Shown here piece by piece: positions 8,355 through 16,417 of a stretch of DNA of 64,000 bases. The stretch's first letter is position 1; every line of letters starts with the position of its first letter. The stretch comes from JAXMEQ01 sp046348225 (lineage in GTDB: Bacteria > Pseudomonadota > Gammaproteobacteria > Burkholderiales > Burkholderiaceae_C): contig JAXMEQ010000004.1 of assembly GCA_046348225.1 (NCBI GenBank), forward strand, positions 62,001 through 126,000, written 5' to 3'. The translations under genes were made by a program, and so were the position numbers. Under the pieces are notes generated by a model. The model did not search any database and had not been told where the DNA came from. It saw nothing but the letters and a program-made list of their open reading frames with translations.

Positions 8355-10079
8355 TTATCGTTCTGTCGTGCGCCAGGCTTGCGTGCGCCGGTTGACCCAC
8401 CAGGCCAGTGCCATGAACAGCAGTGTGGCGGCGGTGGACGTGAGGCCAATGAGCACGGCCATGGCGGCCGCAGCGCCCATCTCGCCTGCTTCGTCAAGAT
8501 TCAGGATGGCGATAGACGCCACCTTGGTCTCGGGTGAGTACAGGAACACCACGGCGGAAATCGTGGTCATGGCATTGATGAAGAAATAGCGCGCAATGTC
8601 CACCAGCGCAGGGGTACAGATGGGCAGCGTGACACGCCAGAACGTCTTGAAGAACGGCACCTTGAGCGACGCGCTCACCGCTTCAAACTCGCCGTCGAGG
8701 CTCTTGAGCGCAGTCACCGCCGTCAGGTGGCCGGTGGTGTAGAAGTGCACGATGGTGCACAGCGTCAGCAGCGTGACCGTGTGGTACAGGCCATTGAGCG
8801 GGTTCTTTGGTTCGTTGAAGAAAAAGATGTACCCCAGCCCCAGCACCAGCCCCGGCACCGCCATGGGCAGCATCGCCAGCAGCCGCACCAGGCCGCGCAG
8901 GCCGTCCATGCCCCGGGTCTTTTCCAGCAGGTAGGCGCCACAGAACACCAGCGCCGTGCCAAACACCGCCGTGCCCGCTGCCATCTTGAGGCTGTTGACA
9001 AAGCCTACGCCCACTTCGGCGTCCACCAGACCCATGGTGTAGTGGCGCAGGCTGGGCGACAGGTTGTAGGGCCAGAAGCTGGCAAACGATGCAAAGACCG
9101 CCATGCCGAGCATGGCCAGCACCAGGAACGCGATGACACCGCAGTACAGCGTCATGACGATGTCGTAACCCCGCGACGGCTTCGGCCGGTACGGCACGGC
9201 GCGCGCCGTGAGCATGGCCGTCTGGCGCCGGCTCACGTAGCTGTCCACGCCAAAGGTCAACACGGCGGGTGCCAGCAGGAGGATGGCCACCACCGCACCG
9301 CGCGCAAAGTCCTGCTGGCCAATCACCAGCTTGAATACATCGGTGGCCAGGACATTGAAGTTGCCGCCAATCACCTTGGGGATACCGAAGTCGGTAATGA
9401 CCAATGTGAACGTGACGAGCGCGGCGGAGATCAACCCGTACTTGGCGCCTGGCAGCGTGATGGTGAAGAACTTGCGTGCAGCGGTGGTGCCCATGGCGTC
9501 GGCGGCCTCGTACAGGCGCGCGTCTGACAGGCTGAGCGCCGTCACCAGAATCATCAGCGCATGCGGAAACACCGCAAAACACTCGGCCACCACAATGCCA
9601 GGCGCGCCATAGATCTCCGGGATCCCGATGCCCGTCAGCCAGGCCTTGAGCACGCCCTGGTTGCCAAACCAGTAGATCAGCGAGATGGCCGACAGCAGCG
9701 ACGGTGCCAGCAGCGGCACCAGCGTGATGCCGCGAAACAGCGGCTTGAACGGCATGCACGAGCGCGTGAGCGCATAGGCAAAACCAAAGGCCAGCGGAAT
9801 GGTGATGGCCGTGACCAGGCCCGACACCCAGAGGCTGTTCCACAGGCTTTCCAGCAAGGCAGGCGTCTGTGCATAAGACACAAAGTTGGCCAGTCCAACG
9901 AATTCGCCCTCCTTGCCCTCCAGCGCCTGCTGCAGGATGGCCAACAGCGGAAACGCCAGGAAGGCGACCAGCGCCAGCGCCACCAGGGCCAGTGCCGCAT
10001 GGGCCACGCGGTCAGTCCAGTGCGCCTTCTGGGTGACGAGGGGGCGCGGGGCGGCTGACAAGGCGGTGGCAGCAGCCAT
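8355..10079 (-). CDS. phnU: Fused two-domain permease of an AEP-type ABC importer
   Basis: 574 residues with about 12 predicted membrane helices and two copies of the binding-protein-dependent permease domain in one chain. EAA-like loops are EAADAMGTTAARKFFTITLP (N half) and the VSASLKVPFFKTFWRVTLP region (C half). Fusion of the two permeases matches the PhnU2 group associated with AEP uptake. It couples to the ATPase ending 1 bp upstream. Substrate specificity is inferred from operon partners. Confidence 0.9.
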   Translation of the reverse strand: MAAATALSAAPRPLVTQKAHWTDRVAHAALALVALALVAFLAFPLLAILQQALEGKEGEFVGLANFVSYAQTPALLESLWNSLWVSGLVTAITIPLAFGFAYALTRSCMPFKPLFRGITLVPLLAPSLLSAISLIYWFGNQGVLKAWLTGIGIPEIYGAPGIVVAECFAVFPHALMILVTALSLSDARLYEAADAMGTTAARKFFTITLPGAKYGLISAALVTFTLVITDFGIPKVIGGNFNVLATDVFKLVIGQQDFARGAVVAILLLAPAVLTFGVDSYVSRRQTAMLTARAVPYRPKPSRGYDIVMTLYCGVIAFLVLAMLGMAVFASFASFWPYNLSPSLRHYTMGLVDAEVGVGFVNSLKMAAGTAVFGTALVFCGAYLLEKTRGMDGLRGLVRLLAMLPMAVPGLVLGLGYIFFFNEPKNPLNGLYHTVTLLTLCTIVHFYTTGHLTAVTALKSLDGEFEAVSASLKVPFFKTFWRVTLPICTPALVDIARYFFINAMTTISAVVFLYSPETKVASIAILNLDEAGEMGAAAAMAVLIGLTSTAATLLFMALAWWVNRRTQAWRTTER

Positions 10080-10080
10080 G

Positions 10081-11133
10081 TCAGAACACTTTCAGCCGCT
10101 CGGGCAGCAGCCGCAAGCGCAACGTGGAACCCGTCTGCAGCGACTGCTCCGACAGGAAGTTCAGTGACAGGTAGACCGTGAGCTTGTGCGGCTGCAGCGA
10201 AGGCGCTGCCACATGCACGTGGCAGTACGAGCCGAGGAACTCGATCTTTTCAATGCAGGCGTCGAACACATGCGGGTCGCCGTCGGCAATGGGGCGCGCC
10301 AGTACGTCTTCGGGCCGCAGGTAGATGCGCGCATCCCGGTCGCTGCCCTCCCAGGGAATGCACAGATCGCCCAGGCGGAGCTGGCCGGCCGTCACGCGCG
10401 CCGGCAGCACATTGACCTTGCCCACGAAGTCCGCCACAAAGGGCGAGGCGGGTTCGCGGTAAATGTCGTAGGGCGTGCCCACCTGCTCGATGACGCCGTG
10501 GTTCATGACCACGATGCGGTCGGCCACGCTCAGGGCCTCTTCCTGGTCGTGCGTGACCATGATGGTCGTCACGCCCAGTTGCTGCTGCAGCGCGCGAATC
10601 TCCGAGCGCAGCCGCACGCGCTCCAGTGCATCCAGCGCCGACAGCGGCTCGTCCAGCAGCAACAAGCCAGGGCGCGTGGCCAGCGCGCGGGCCAGCGCGA
10701 TGCGCTGCTGCTGGCCGCCCGAAAGCTGGCTGGGGTACTTGCCTTCGCTGCCCGGCAAGCCCACCAGCTTGACCAGTTCGCTCACCCGCCGCTGGATGTC
10801 GGCGCGCGGCGCCTTGCGGTTGACGAGGCCATAGGCCACGTTGTCGGCCACGCTGAGGTTGGGAAACAGCGCGTAGCTCTGGAACACGATGCCGTAGTCG
10901 CGCTGCGCCGGCGGCAGCCGGGAGATGTCGCGCCCGGCCTGGAACACCTCGCCCGAGGTCTGAACCTCCAGCCCCGCAATGATGCGCAGGAGCGTGGTCT
11001 TGCCGCACCCCGAGGGGCCAAGGAAACAGACAAACTCGCCCTTGCGGATCTGCAGGTTGATGTCGTGCAGCGCGGTGAAGCCACCAAACGCCTTGCGGAT
11101 GTTCCGCAGTTCAAGAAACAGGTCTTGGGTCAC
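10081..11133 (-). CDS. phnT: ATP-binding subunit of AEP-type ABC importer
   Basis: About 350 residues. Walker A GPSGCGKTT, Q-loop VFQSYALFP, signature LSGGQQQRIALA, Walker B LLLLDEPLSALD and a C-terminal TOBE-like regulatory domain with YLRPEDVLARP. The start chosen is GTG at 11133, which overlaps the phnS stop (GTGA). A TTG at 11169 would lengthen the protein by 12 residues within phnS and is less likely. It energises the fused permease. Confidence 0.92.
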   Translation of the reverse strand: MTQDLFLELRNIRKAFGGFTALHDINLQIRKGEFVCFLGPSGCGKTTLLRIIAGLEVQTSGEVFQAGRDISRLPPAQRDYGIVFQSYALFPNLSVADNVAYGLVNRKAPRADIQRRVSELVKLVGLPGSEGKYPSQLSGGQQQRIALARALATRPGLLLLDEPLSALDALERVRLRSEIRALQQQLGVTTIMVTHDQEEALSVADRIVVMNHGVIEQVGTPYDIYREPASPFVADFVGKVNVLPARVTAGQLRLGDLCIPWEGSDRDARIYLRPEDVLARPIADGDPHVFDACIEKIEFLGSYCHVHVAAPSLQPHKLTVYLSLNFLSEQSLQTGSTLRLRLLPERLKVF

Positions 11134-12167
11134 CGCTTCTCGGTTTTGCTGTTGTAACGCTTGGTCCACTCGGCCAGCACGCGTTCGCGGTTGGCGGCGG
11201 TGGTGGCAAAGTCCATCTTCACCAGGCGGGCTTCGTAGTCCTTGGGCACATTGGCCAGCGGCGCGGCCACACCCGGCTGGGCCGTGATGGCGAAGTTCTT
11301 GCCGTACAGCAGCATGGCGTCCTTGCTGGAGGCCCAGTCAGCCAGCTTCTTGGCGGCGTCCAGCTTCTTGGTGCCCTTGTGGATGGCGAAGGCTTCCAGG
11401 TCCCAGCCCAGGCCTTCCTTGGGGAACACCAGGTCAATCGGAGCGCCCTTGGCCTTGTTGGCGTTGGCGCGGTACTCAAAGGAGATGCCCACAACGAACT
11501 CGCCCGACGACGCCATGTTGCAGGGCTTGGAGCCGGAATGGGTGTACTGTGCAATGTTCTCGTGCAGGGCGTCCATGTACTTCCAGCCACCGCCCTTGCC
11601 GTTGTCGTCGCCCCAGAGCGTGAGCCAGGCGGTCACGTCAAAGAAGCCGGTACCGCTGGAGGCCGGATTGGGCATCACGATCTGGCCCTTGTAGACGGGC
11701 TTGGTCAGGTCCTTCCAGGTCTCGGGCTTGGGGATGTTGCGCTTGGCCGCTTCCACGGTGTTGAAGCACACCGTGGCGCCCCAGACGTCCATGCCGAACC
11801 ACGCGGGCGGGTTCTTCTTGTCGCGGTACTGGCTCATGATCGCATCCAGGTTCAGCGGCGCGTAGGGCTGCAGCATGCCGTTCTTGTCCAGCAGGGCCAG
11901 GCTGGACGCCGCCACGCCCATGATGGCGTCAGCCTGGGGGTTGCCCTTTTCCGCCAGCAGCTTGGCGGTGATGACGCCGGTGGAGTCGCGCACCCACTTG
12001 ATTTCAATGTCGGGGTTGACGCGGTTGAAGCCTTCCTGGTAGGCCTTGAGCTGGTCGGTCTCGAGCGCGGTGTACACCAGCAGCTGGGTTTTCTGGGCGG
12101 ACGCCGCCGCCGCAAAAGCGCACAGGCCGGCAAGGGCAAGGGATTTGATGAACCTGGAAATACGCAT
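11130..12167 (-). CDS. phnS: Periplasmic AEP-type substrate-binding protein
   Basis: 345 residues, family 1/ferric-type binding protein fold. Signal peptide MRISRFIKSLALAGLCAFAA with cleavage after ASA. NPASSGTGFFDVTAWLTLWG and SFEYRANANKAKGAP are ligand-cleft segments. It is the first gene of the minus operon, with a ~100-nt leader to the predicted promoter at 12276-12304. The operon continues without a gap larger than 25 bp to the HAD gene. Confidence 0.9.
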   Translation of the reverse strand: MRISRFIKSLALAGLCAFAAAASAQKTQLLVYTALETDQLKAYQEGFNRVNPDIEIKWVRDSTGVITAKLLAEKGNPQADAIMGVAASSLALLDKNGMLQPYAPLNLDAIMSQYRDKKNPPAWFGMDVWGATVCFNTVEAAKRNIPKPETWKDLTKPVYKGQIVMPNPASSGTGFFDVTAWLTLWGDDNGKGGGWKYMDALHENIAQYTHSGSKPCNMASSGEFVVGISFEYRANANKAKGAPIDLVFPKEGLGWDLEAFAIHKGTKKLDAAKKLADWASSKDAMLLYGKNFAITAQPGVAAPLANVPKDYEARLVKMDFATTAANRERVLAEWTKRYNSKTEKR

Positions 12168-12275
12168 GTGAACTCCTCTGAAAGGGCAAAAGGTTGCAAT
12201 GCTGTGACCCGTGGGTGACGGCGTGATGACAGCCAAGCAAGCTTCATTCCCCTGCACTCCGCGCACCTTGGCTTC

Positions 12276-12304
12276 ATTTAACTTCGCACCCAGTATGTTG
12301 TCAA
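12276..12304 (-). promoter_or_regulatory. Predicted sigma-70 promoter of the phnS operon
   Basis: Read on the minus strand: TTGACA (12304-12299), a 17-nt spacer, then TTAAAT (12281-12276). The -35 box is one arm of the inverted repeat at 12298-12330, so a repressor bound there would block it. Expected transcription start is near 12269, giving a leader of about 100 nt. Confidence 0.6.
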
Positions 12305-12330
12305 TTGTTATTTGTAGATTGTTGACAATC
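12298..12330. promoter_or_regulatory. Candidate GntR/FCD operator between phnS and gntR
   Basis: TTGTCAA at 12298-12304 is inverted as TTGACAA at 12322-12328. The right arm also sits in a perfect dyad, GATTGTTGACAATC (12317-12330), whose TTGTTGACAA core fits the TNGT..ACNA pattern recognised by FCD-type GntR proteins. Both divergent -35 boxes fall inside these arms, suggesting one regulator controls both operons and itself. Confidence 0.55.
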
Positions 12331-12349
12331 TGCCGGATGCTGCTCTAAT
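12322..12349 (+). promoter_or_regulatory. Predicted sigma-70 promoter of gntR-phnA operon, possibly leaderless
   Basis: TTGACA (12322-12327), 16-nt spacer, TCTAAT (12344-12349). A start 7 nt further on would fall at the A of the gntR ATG (12357), so the message may have no leader. No Shine-Dalgarno sequence is visible before that ATG. Confidence 0.5.
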
Positions 12350-12356
12350 CGGACGC

Positions 12357-13094
12357 ATGAACGCCGTGATGCACCCCACCATCGCGCTGCTGCAGAGCAG
12401 CTCACTCACCACTGTGGTGCAGCAGGAGATCGAGCGCGCTATCCTGGTGGGTGAATACGCACCGGGCAGCAAGCTGATCGAGGCCACGCTGGCCGAGAAG
12501 CTGGGCGTCTCGCGCGGGCCGGTGCGCGAGGCCTTTCGCATGCTGGAGGAAGCGGGCCTGGTGCGCAACGAGAAGAACCGCGGCGTGTTCGTGCGGGACA
12601 TCCCGATCGACGAGGCAGTGGAAATTTTCGACCTGCGCGCCGCGATGGACGAGCTGGTCGGCCGCCAGTTGGCCAAGAACATCACGGCACCGCAACTCAA
12701 GGAAATCCGGGGCCTGGTCGACCAGATGGAAAAAGCCGTCAAGGCCGATGACACGCGCCAGTACCACCTGCTGAACCTGCGCTTCCATGACCGCCTGGTG
12801 GAAATGGCGGGCAACCGCAAGCTCACCGCCATCTACCGCAAGCTCATCAAGGAGCTGTCGCTGTTTCGACGCCTCAACCTCGCCGACGGCTGGCTGATGC
12901 CGATCTCGGCGGGCGAGCACCGCCAGATCGTCAAGGCCATTGCTTCGGGCGATGCCGATGCCGCCGGTCGCGCCATGTATGACCATGTGATGGAGAGCAA
13001 GGAGCGCACGATCGAAAACGACCTGCGGCGCCAGTCGCGCCAGCCCCTCACACCCTCTGCCAAGACAGGAAGATCCACCCGTGCTGACCGTTAA
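12357..13094 (+). CDS. GntR-family regulator, FCD (FadR) subgroup, of phosphonate genes
   Basis: 245 residues. Winged-helix domain about residues 15-80, with KLGVSRGPVREAFRMLEEAG as the recognition-helix region. The FCD ligand-binding domain follows (EIFDLRAAMDELVGR, then NLRFHDRLVEMAGN and AGEHRQIVKAIASGD), whose conserved His and Asp residues bind a metal in this family. It is divergent from phnS and is the first gene of the phnA operon, so control of both sides and autoregulation are likely. The effector may be AEP or a downstream phosphonate. A second ATG at 12369 is an alternative start. Confidence 0.88.
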   Translation: MNAVMHPTIALLQSSSLTTVVQQEIERAILVGEYAPGSKLIEATLAEKLGVSRGPVREAFRMLEEAGLVRNEKNRGVFVRDIPIDEAVEIFDLRAAMDELVGRQLAKNITAPQLKEIRGLVDQMEKAVKADDTRQYHLLNLRFHDRLVEMAGNRKLTAIYRKLIKELSLFRRLNLADGWLMPISAGEHRQIVKAIASGDADAAGRAMYDHVMESKERTIENDLRRQSRQPLTPSAKTGRSTRADR

Positions 13095-14295
13095 TGGAAG
13101 AACCTACCGGCCGCCGGCCGTGCCGACCGTGGTGGTTTGCGTCGACGGCTGCGAGCCTGACTACCTGGCCCAGGCTGTGGCCGGTGGCCACATGCCCTGG
13201 CTCAAGCGCACCCTGGCGCAGGGCACCGGCCTGGTGGCCGACTGCGTGGTGCCCAGCTTCACCAACCCCAACAACCTGTCCATCGTGACCGGTGTGCCGC
13301 CCAGCGTGCACGGCATCTGCGGCAACTACCTCTACGACACTGCCACCGGCACCGAGGTCATGATGAACGACCCGAAATGGCTGCGCGCTCCCACGCTGCT
13401 GGCCGCGCTGGCCGGGGCGGGCTGCTCGGTGGCCGTGGTCACCGCCAAGGACAAGCTGCGCAAGCTGCTGGGCCATGGCATGCGGGGCATCTGTTTTTCA
13501 TCCGAAAAGTCCGACCAGGTCACGCTGGCGGACAACGGCATCACCGACGTGTTGAGCCTGGTCGGCAAGCCGGTACCCGATGTGTACAGCGCCGAGCTGT
13601 CCGAATTTGTGTTCGCCGCGGGTGTGAAGCTCATGGCCATGCAACGCCCCGATGTGATGTACCTGTCCACCACCGACTACATCCAGCACAAGCATGCGCC
13701 GGGCACCGACGGCGCCAATGCCTTCTACACCATGATGGACGGCTACCTGGGGCAACTCGAGGCCATGGGTTGCGTGATCGCACTCACCGCCGACCACGGC
13801 ATGAACGCCAAGGTGGCCATGGACGGCACGCCCGACGTGATCTACCTGCAGGACTGGTTTGACACCCGGCTGGGCGCCGGCGTGGCGCGCGTGATTTTGC
13901 CCATCACCGACCCTTACGTGGTGCACCATGGCGCGCTGGGCTCGTTTGCCACGGTCTACCTGCCACCCGAGGTGGATGTGCAGACCACCTGCGGGTTGCT
14001 CAAGCAGCTGCAGGGCATGGAGACTGTGCTCACGCGGGAGGCTGCAGCCCAGCGGTTTGAACTTCCGGCCGACCGCATTGGCGACATCGTGTGCGTGTCA
14101 GAGCGGTTCACCGTGATCGGTACCTCCGCCAGCCGGCATGACCTGTCGGGCCTGGACGCGCCGCTGCGCTCGCATGGCGGCATCAGCGAGCAGCGGGTGC
14201 CGCTGATCCTCAACCGCAAGCTGCCGGGGCTGGACACCAGCCGGCGGCTACGCAATTTCGACGCGTTCGACCTCGCGCTGAACTACGCCCAATGA
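13081..14295 (+). CDS. phnA: Phosphonoacetate hydrolase
   Basis: 404 residues, alkaline-phosphatase superfamily. Zn ligands and nucleophile are visible: VCVDGCEPDY (Asp22), PSFTNPNN (Thr61, nucleophile), TTDYIQHKHAPG (Asp199, His203), LTADHGMNAK (Asp238, His239) and RSHGGISE (His365). It cleaves the C-P bond of phosphonoacetate to acetate and phosphate. GTG start at 13081 with AGGAAG 8 nt upstream; it overlaps the gntR end by 14 bp. It is followed 13 bp later by phnY. Confidence 0.93.
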   Translation: MLTVNGRTYRPPAVPTVVVCVDGCEPDYLAQAVAGGHMPWLKRTLAQGTGLVADCVVPSFTNPNNLSIVTGVPPSVHGICGNYLYDTATGTEVMMNDPKWLRAPTLLAALAGAGCSVAVVTAKDKLRKLLGHGMRGICFSSEKSDQVTLADNGITDVLSLVGKPVPDVYSAELSEFVFAAGVKLMAMQRPDVMYLSTTDYIQHKHAPGTDGANAFYTMMDGYLGQLEAMGCVIALTADHGMNAKVAMDGTPDVIYLQDWFDTRLGAGVARVILPITDPYVVHHGALGSFATVYLPPEVDVQTTCGLLKQLQGMETVLTREAAAQRFELPADRIGDIVCVSERFTVIGTSASRHDLSGLDAPLRSHGGISEQRVPLILNRKLPGLDTSRRLRNFDAFDLALNYAQ

Positions 14296-14308
14296 ACCGC
14301 GTCCGCCC

Positions 14309-15763
14309 ATGACCATCCAGGAATACATTCGCGACCACGCGCTGGACGCGATGCGCATCGCCGGCCGCCGGGTGGGCGCCGGGCGAGAGCGCAGCATTGC
14401 GGTATTCAACCCCTACACCGGGCAACCGATCGGCAGCGTGCCCAAAGCCACACTGGATGAGGTGCGCGAGGCCTACGCGACCGCCCACGCCTGCCAGCCG
14501 AAGCTCACGCGCTTCGAGCGGGCCGCCATTCTCAACAAGGCGGCCGCCCTGATCAGCCAGCGGCTGGACGAGGTGGCCCGCCTCATCACGGCCGAAGCGG
14601 GCCTGTGCCTGAAGGACGCGCTGTACGAGGCCGGCCGCGTCAGCGACGTGCTGCTGTTCGGCGCCAGCGAGGTGCTCAAGGACGACGGCCAGATCTTCAG
14701 CTGCGACCTGACGCACCACGGCAAGAAGCGCCGCGTGTACACCCAGCGCTCGCCGCTGTTGGGGGTGATCACCGCGATCACACCCTTCAACCACCCGATG
14801 AACCAGGTGGCGCACAAGGTGGTGCCCAGCATTGCCACCAACAACCGCATGGTGCTCAAGCCGTCGGAGAAGGTGCCGTTCTCGGCCATCCTGTTCGCCG
14901 ACATCCTGTACGAAGCGGGCCTGCCATCCGAGATGCTCAGTGTCATCACCGGCGACCCGCGCGAGATCGCCGACGAGCTGATCACCAATGAACATGTGGA
15001 CCTGGTCACTTTTACCGGCGGTGTGGCCATCGGCAAGTACATCGCGTCCAAGGCCGGGTACCGGCGCATGGTGCTGGAGCTGGGCGGCAACGACCCCATC
15101 ATCGTGATGGAAGACGCCGACCTCGACGAGGCCTCCACCCTCGCGGTACAGGGCAGCTACAAGAATTCCGGCCAGCGATGCACCGCCATCAAGCGCATGC
15201 TGGTACACGAGTCAGTAGCCGCCCAGTTCGTGGAGCAGCTGGTGGAGAAGACCCGCGCCTGGAAACATGGCGACCCGATGGACAAGTCCAACGACATGGG
15301 CACCGTGATCGACGAGCCGGCCGCGATGCTGTTCGAGTCGCGCGTGAACGAGGCGGTGGCCCAGGGCGCCAGGCTGCTGGTGGGCAACCAGCGCCGGGGC
15401 GCGCTGTATGCCCCGACCGTGCTCGACCACGTGGACCCGCGCATGACCGTGGCGCTGGAGGAAACCTTTGGCCCGGTGTCGCCGGTCATCCGCTTCCGCG
15501 ACATCGATGATGCCATCCGCATTTCCAACGGCACGGCCTATGGCCTGAGCAGCGCAGTCTGCACCAACCGGCTGGACTACATCACCCGCTTTGTGAACGA
15601 GCTGCAGGTGGGCACGGTGAATGTGCGCGAAGTGCCGGGCTACCGGCTGGAGCTCACGCCCTTCGGCGGCATCAAGGACTCTGGCCTGGGCTACAAGGAA
15701 GGCGTGCAGGAAGCCATCAAGAGCTTCACCAACCTCAAGACCTATTCCCTGCCATGGCTTTGA
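14309..15763 (+). CDS. phnY: Phosphonoacetaldehyde dehydrogenase
   Basis: 484 residues, ALDH superfamily. ITPFNHPMN and FTGGVAIGKYIA cofactor segments, general base in LELGGNDP and catalytic Cys in NSGQRCTAIKRM. Assignment to phosphonoacetaldehyde (forming phosphonoacetate with NAD+) rests mainly on its place directly after phnA and opposite phnW, an arrangement known from Sinorhizobium. The C terminus overlaps the next gene by 10 bp. This is the dehydrogenase PhnY, not the 2-oxoglutarate oxygenase of the same name. Confidence 0.9.
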   Translation: MTIQEYIRDHALDAMRIAGRRVGAGRERSIAVFNPYTGQPIGSVPKATLDEVREAYATAHACQPKLTRFERAAILNKAAALISQRLDEVARLITAEAGLCLKDALYEAGRVSDVLLFGASEVLKDDGQIFSCDLTHHGKKRRVYTQRSPLLGVITAITPFNHPMNQVAHKVVPSIATNNRMVLKPSEKVPFSAILFADILYEAGLPSEMLSVITGDPREIADELITNEHVDLVTFTGGVAIGKYIASKAGYRRMVLELGGNDPIIVMEDADLDEASTLAVQGSYKNSGQRCTAIKRMLVHESVAAQFVEQLVEKTRAWKHGDPMDKSNDMGTVIDEPAAMLFESRVNEAVAQGARLLVGNQRRGALYAPTVLDHVDPRMTVALEETFGPVSPVIRFRDIDDAIRISNGTAYGLSSAVCTNRLDYITRFVNELQVGTVNVREVPGYRLELTPFGGIKDSGLGYKEGVQEAIKSFTNLKTYSLPWL

Positions 15764-16377
15764 CACTCGCCGACATCGAGCAACTGTTCGCCACGCGGGG
15801 CGGTGAACAGTACAGCGGCGAACCGGTGACGCAGCTTGAGCATGCCCTGCAGTGCGCCATGCTGGCCGAGAACAGCGATGCCGACGATGCCCTGGTGACA
15901 GCCGCGCTGCTGCACGACCTGGGCCACCTGCTGCACGACCTGGGCGCCACGCCCACACTGCAGGGCGTGGACGATGTGCACCAGTACCGCGCGCTGCCAT
16001 TCCTGCGCGGCCTGTTTGGCGACGCCGTGATCGAGCCCGTCAAGCTGCACGTGGACGCCAAGCGCTACCTGTGCGCCACCCGCCCCGACTACTTTGCCGC
16101 CCTGTCGGAAGACTCCAAACGTTCGCTGGCACTGCAAGGCGGCATTTTTTCGCCGGGCCAGGCCGACAGCTTCATCCGGCTGCCGGGCGCCAGCGCCGCC
16201 GTGCGCCTGCGCATCTGGGACGACCTGGCCAAGGCTGAAGGCCTGACCACACCACCGCTGGCGCATTTCATGGAGCGCGCGCAGAAATGTGTGCTCCCCG
16301 AAGCGCCTGCGGCGCCTCCCCCCGAGGGGCGCCGCCAGTGGCCCGGCGAAGCCGGTTCCACGGCGGCCCGCGAATAA
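15754..16377 (+). CDS. PhnZ-like HD-domain diiron oxygenase of phosphonate degradation
   Basis: 207 residues. Residues known from PhnZ are all present with a constant offset: Tyr20 and Glu23 (QYSGEP), His30 (QLEHALQCA), His54-Asp55 (LLHDLGH), His76, His99 and Lys103 (KLHVDAKRYL), Asp156 (IWDDLAK). PhnZ splits (R)-1-hydroxy-2-aminoethylphosphonate into glycine and phosphate using O2 and a mixed-valent diiron centre. No 2-oxoglutarate hydroxylase partner is seen in this window. The last ~28 residues are proline/arginine-rich and encoded by a GC-rich repeat (16291-16372), so they are probably not functional. Confidence 0.85.
   Translation: MALTLADIEQLFATRGGEQYSGEPVTQLEHALQCAMLAENSDADDALVTAALLHDLGHLLHDLGATPTLQGVDDVHQYRALPFLRGLFGDAVIEPVKLHVDAKRYLCATRPDYFAALSEDSKRSLALQGGIFSPGQADSFIRLPGASAAVRLRIWDDLAKAEGLTTPPLAHFMERAQKCVLPEAPAAPPPEGRRQWPGEAGSTAARE
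16291..16372 (+). repeat. GC-rich dispersed repeat forming the tail of the PhnZ-like gene
   Basis: Starts GCTCCCCGAAGCGCCTGCGG, contains a CCCCCCGAGGGG dyad and ends near CACGGCGGCCCGCG. It resembles GC-rich intergenic repeats I know from Comamonadaceae. It lies inside the reading frame and supplies the C-terminal codons and stop. Confidence 0.55.
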
Positions 16378-16417
16378 ATTCCGACAACCCGTCACCAGTG
16401 CAACGAAAGCTCCTCTC

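Noticed and set aside
5216..8395. A 1,059-codon open frame on the plus strand
   Set aside because: It is fully antisense to Fe-ADH, the GS-like gene and phnW, which have complete motifs. High G+C leaves few stops on the opposite strand, and the translation matches no family.
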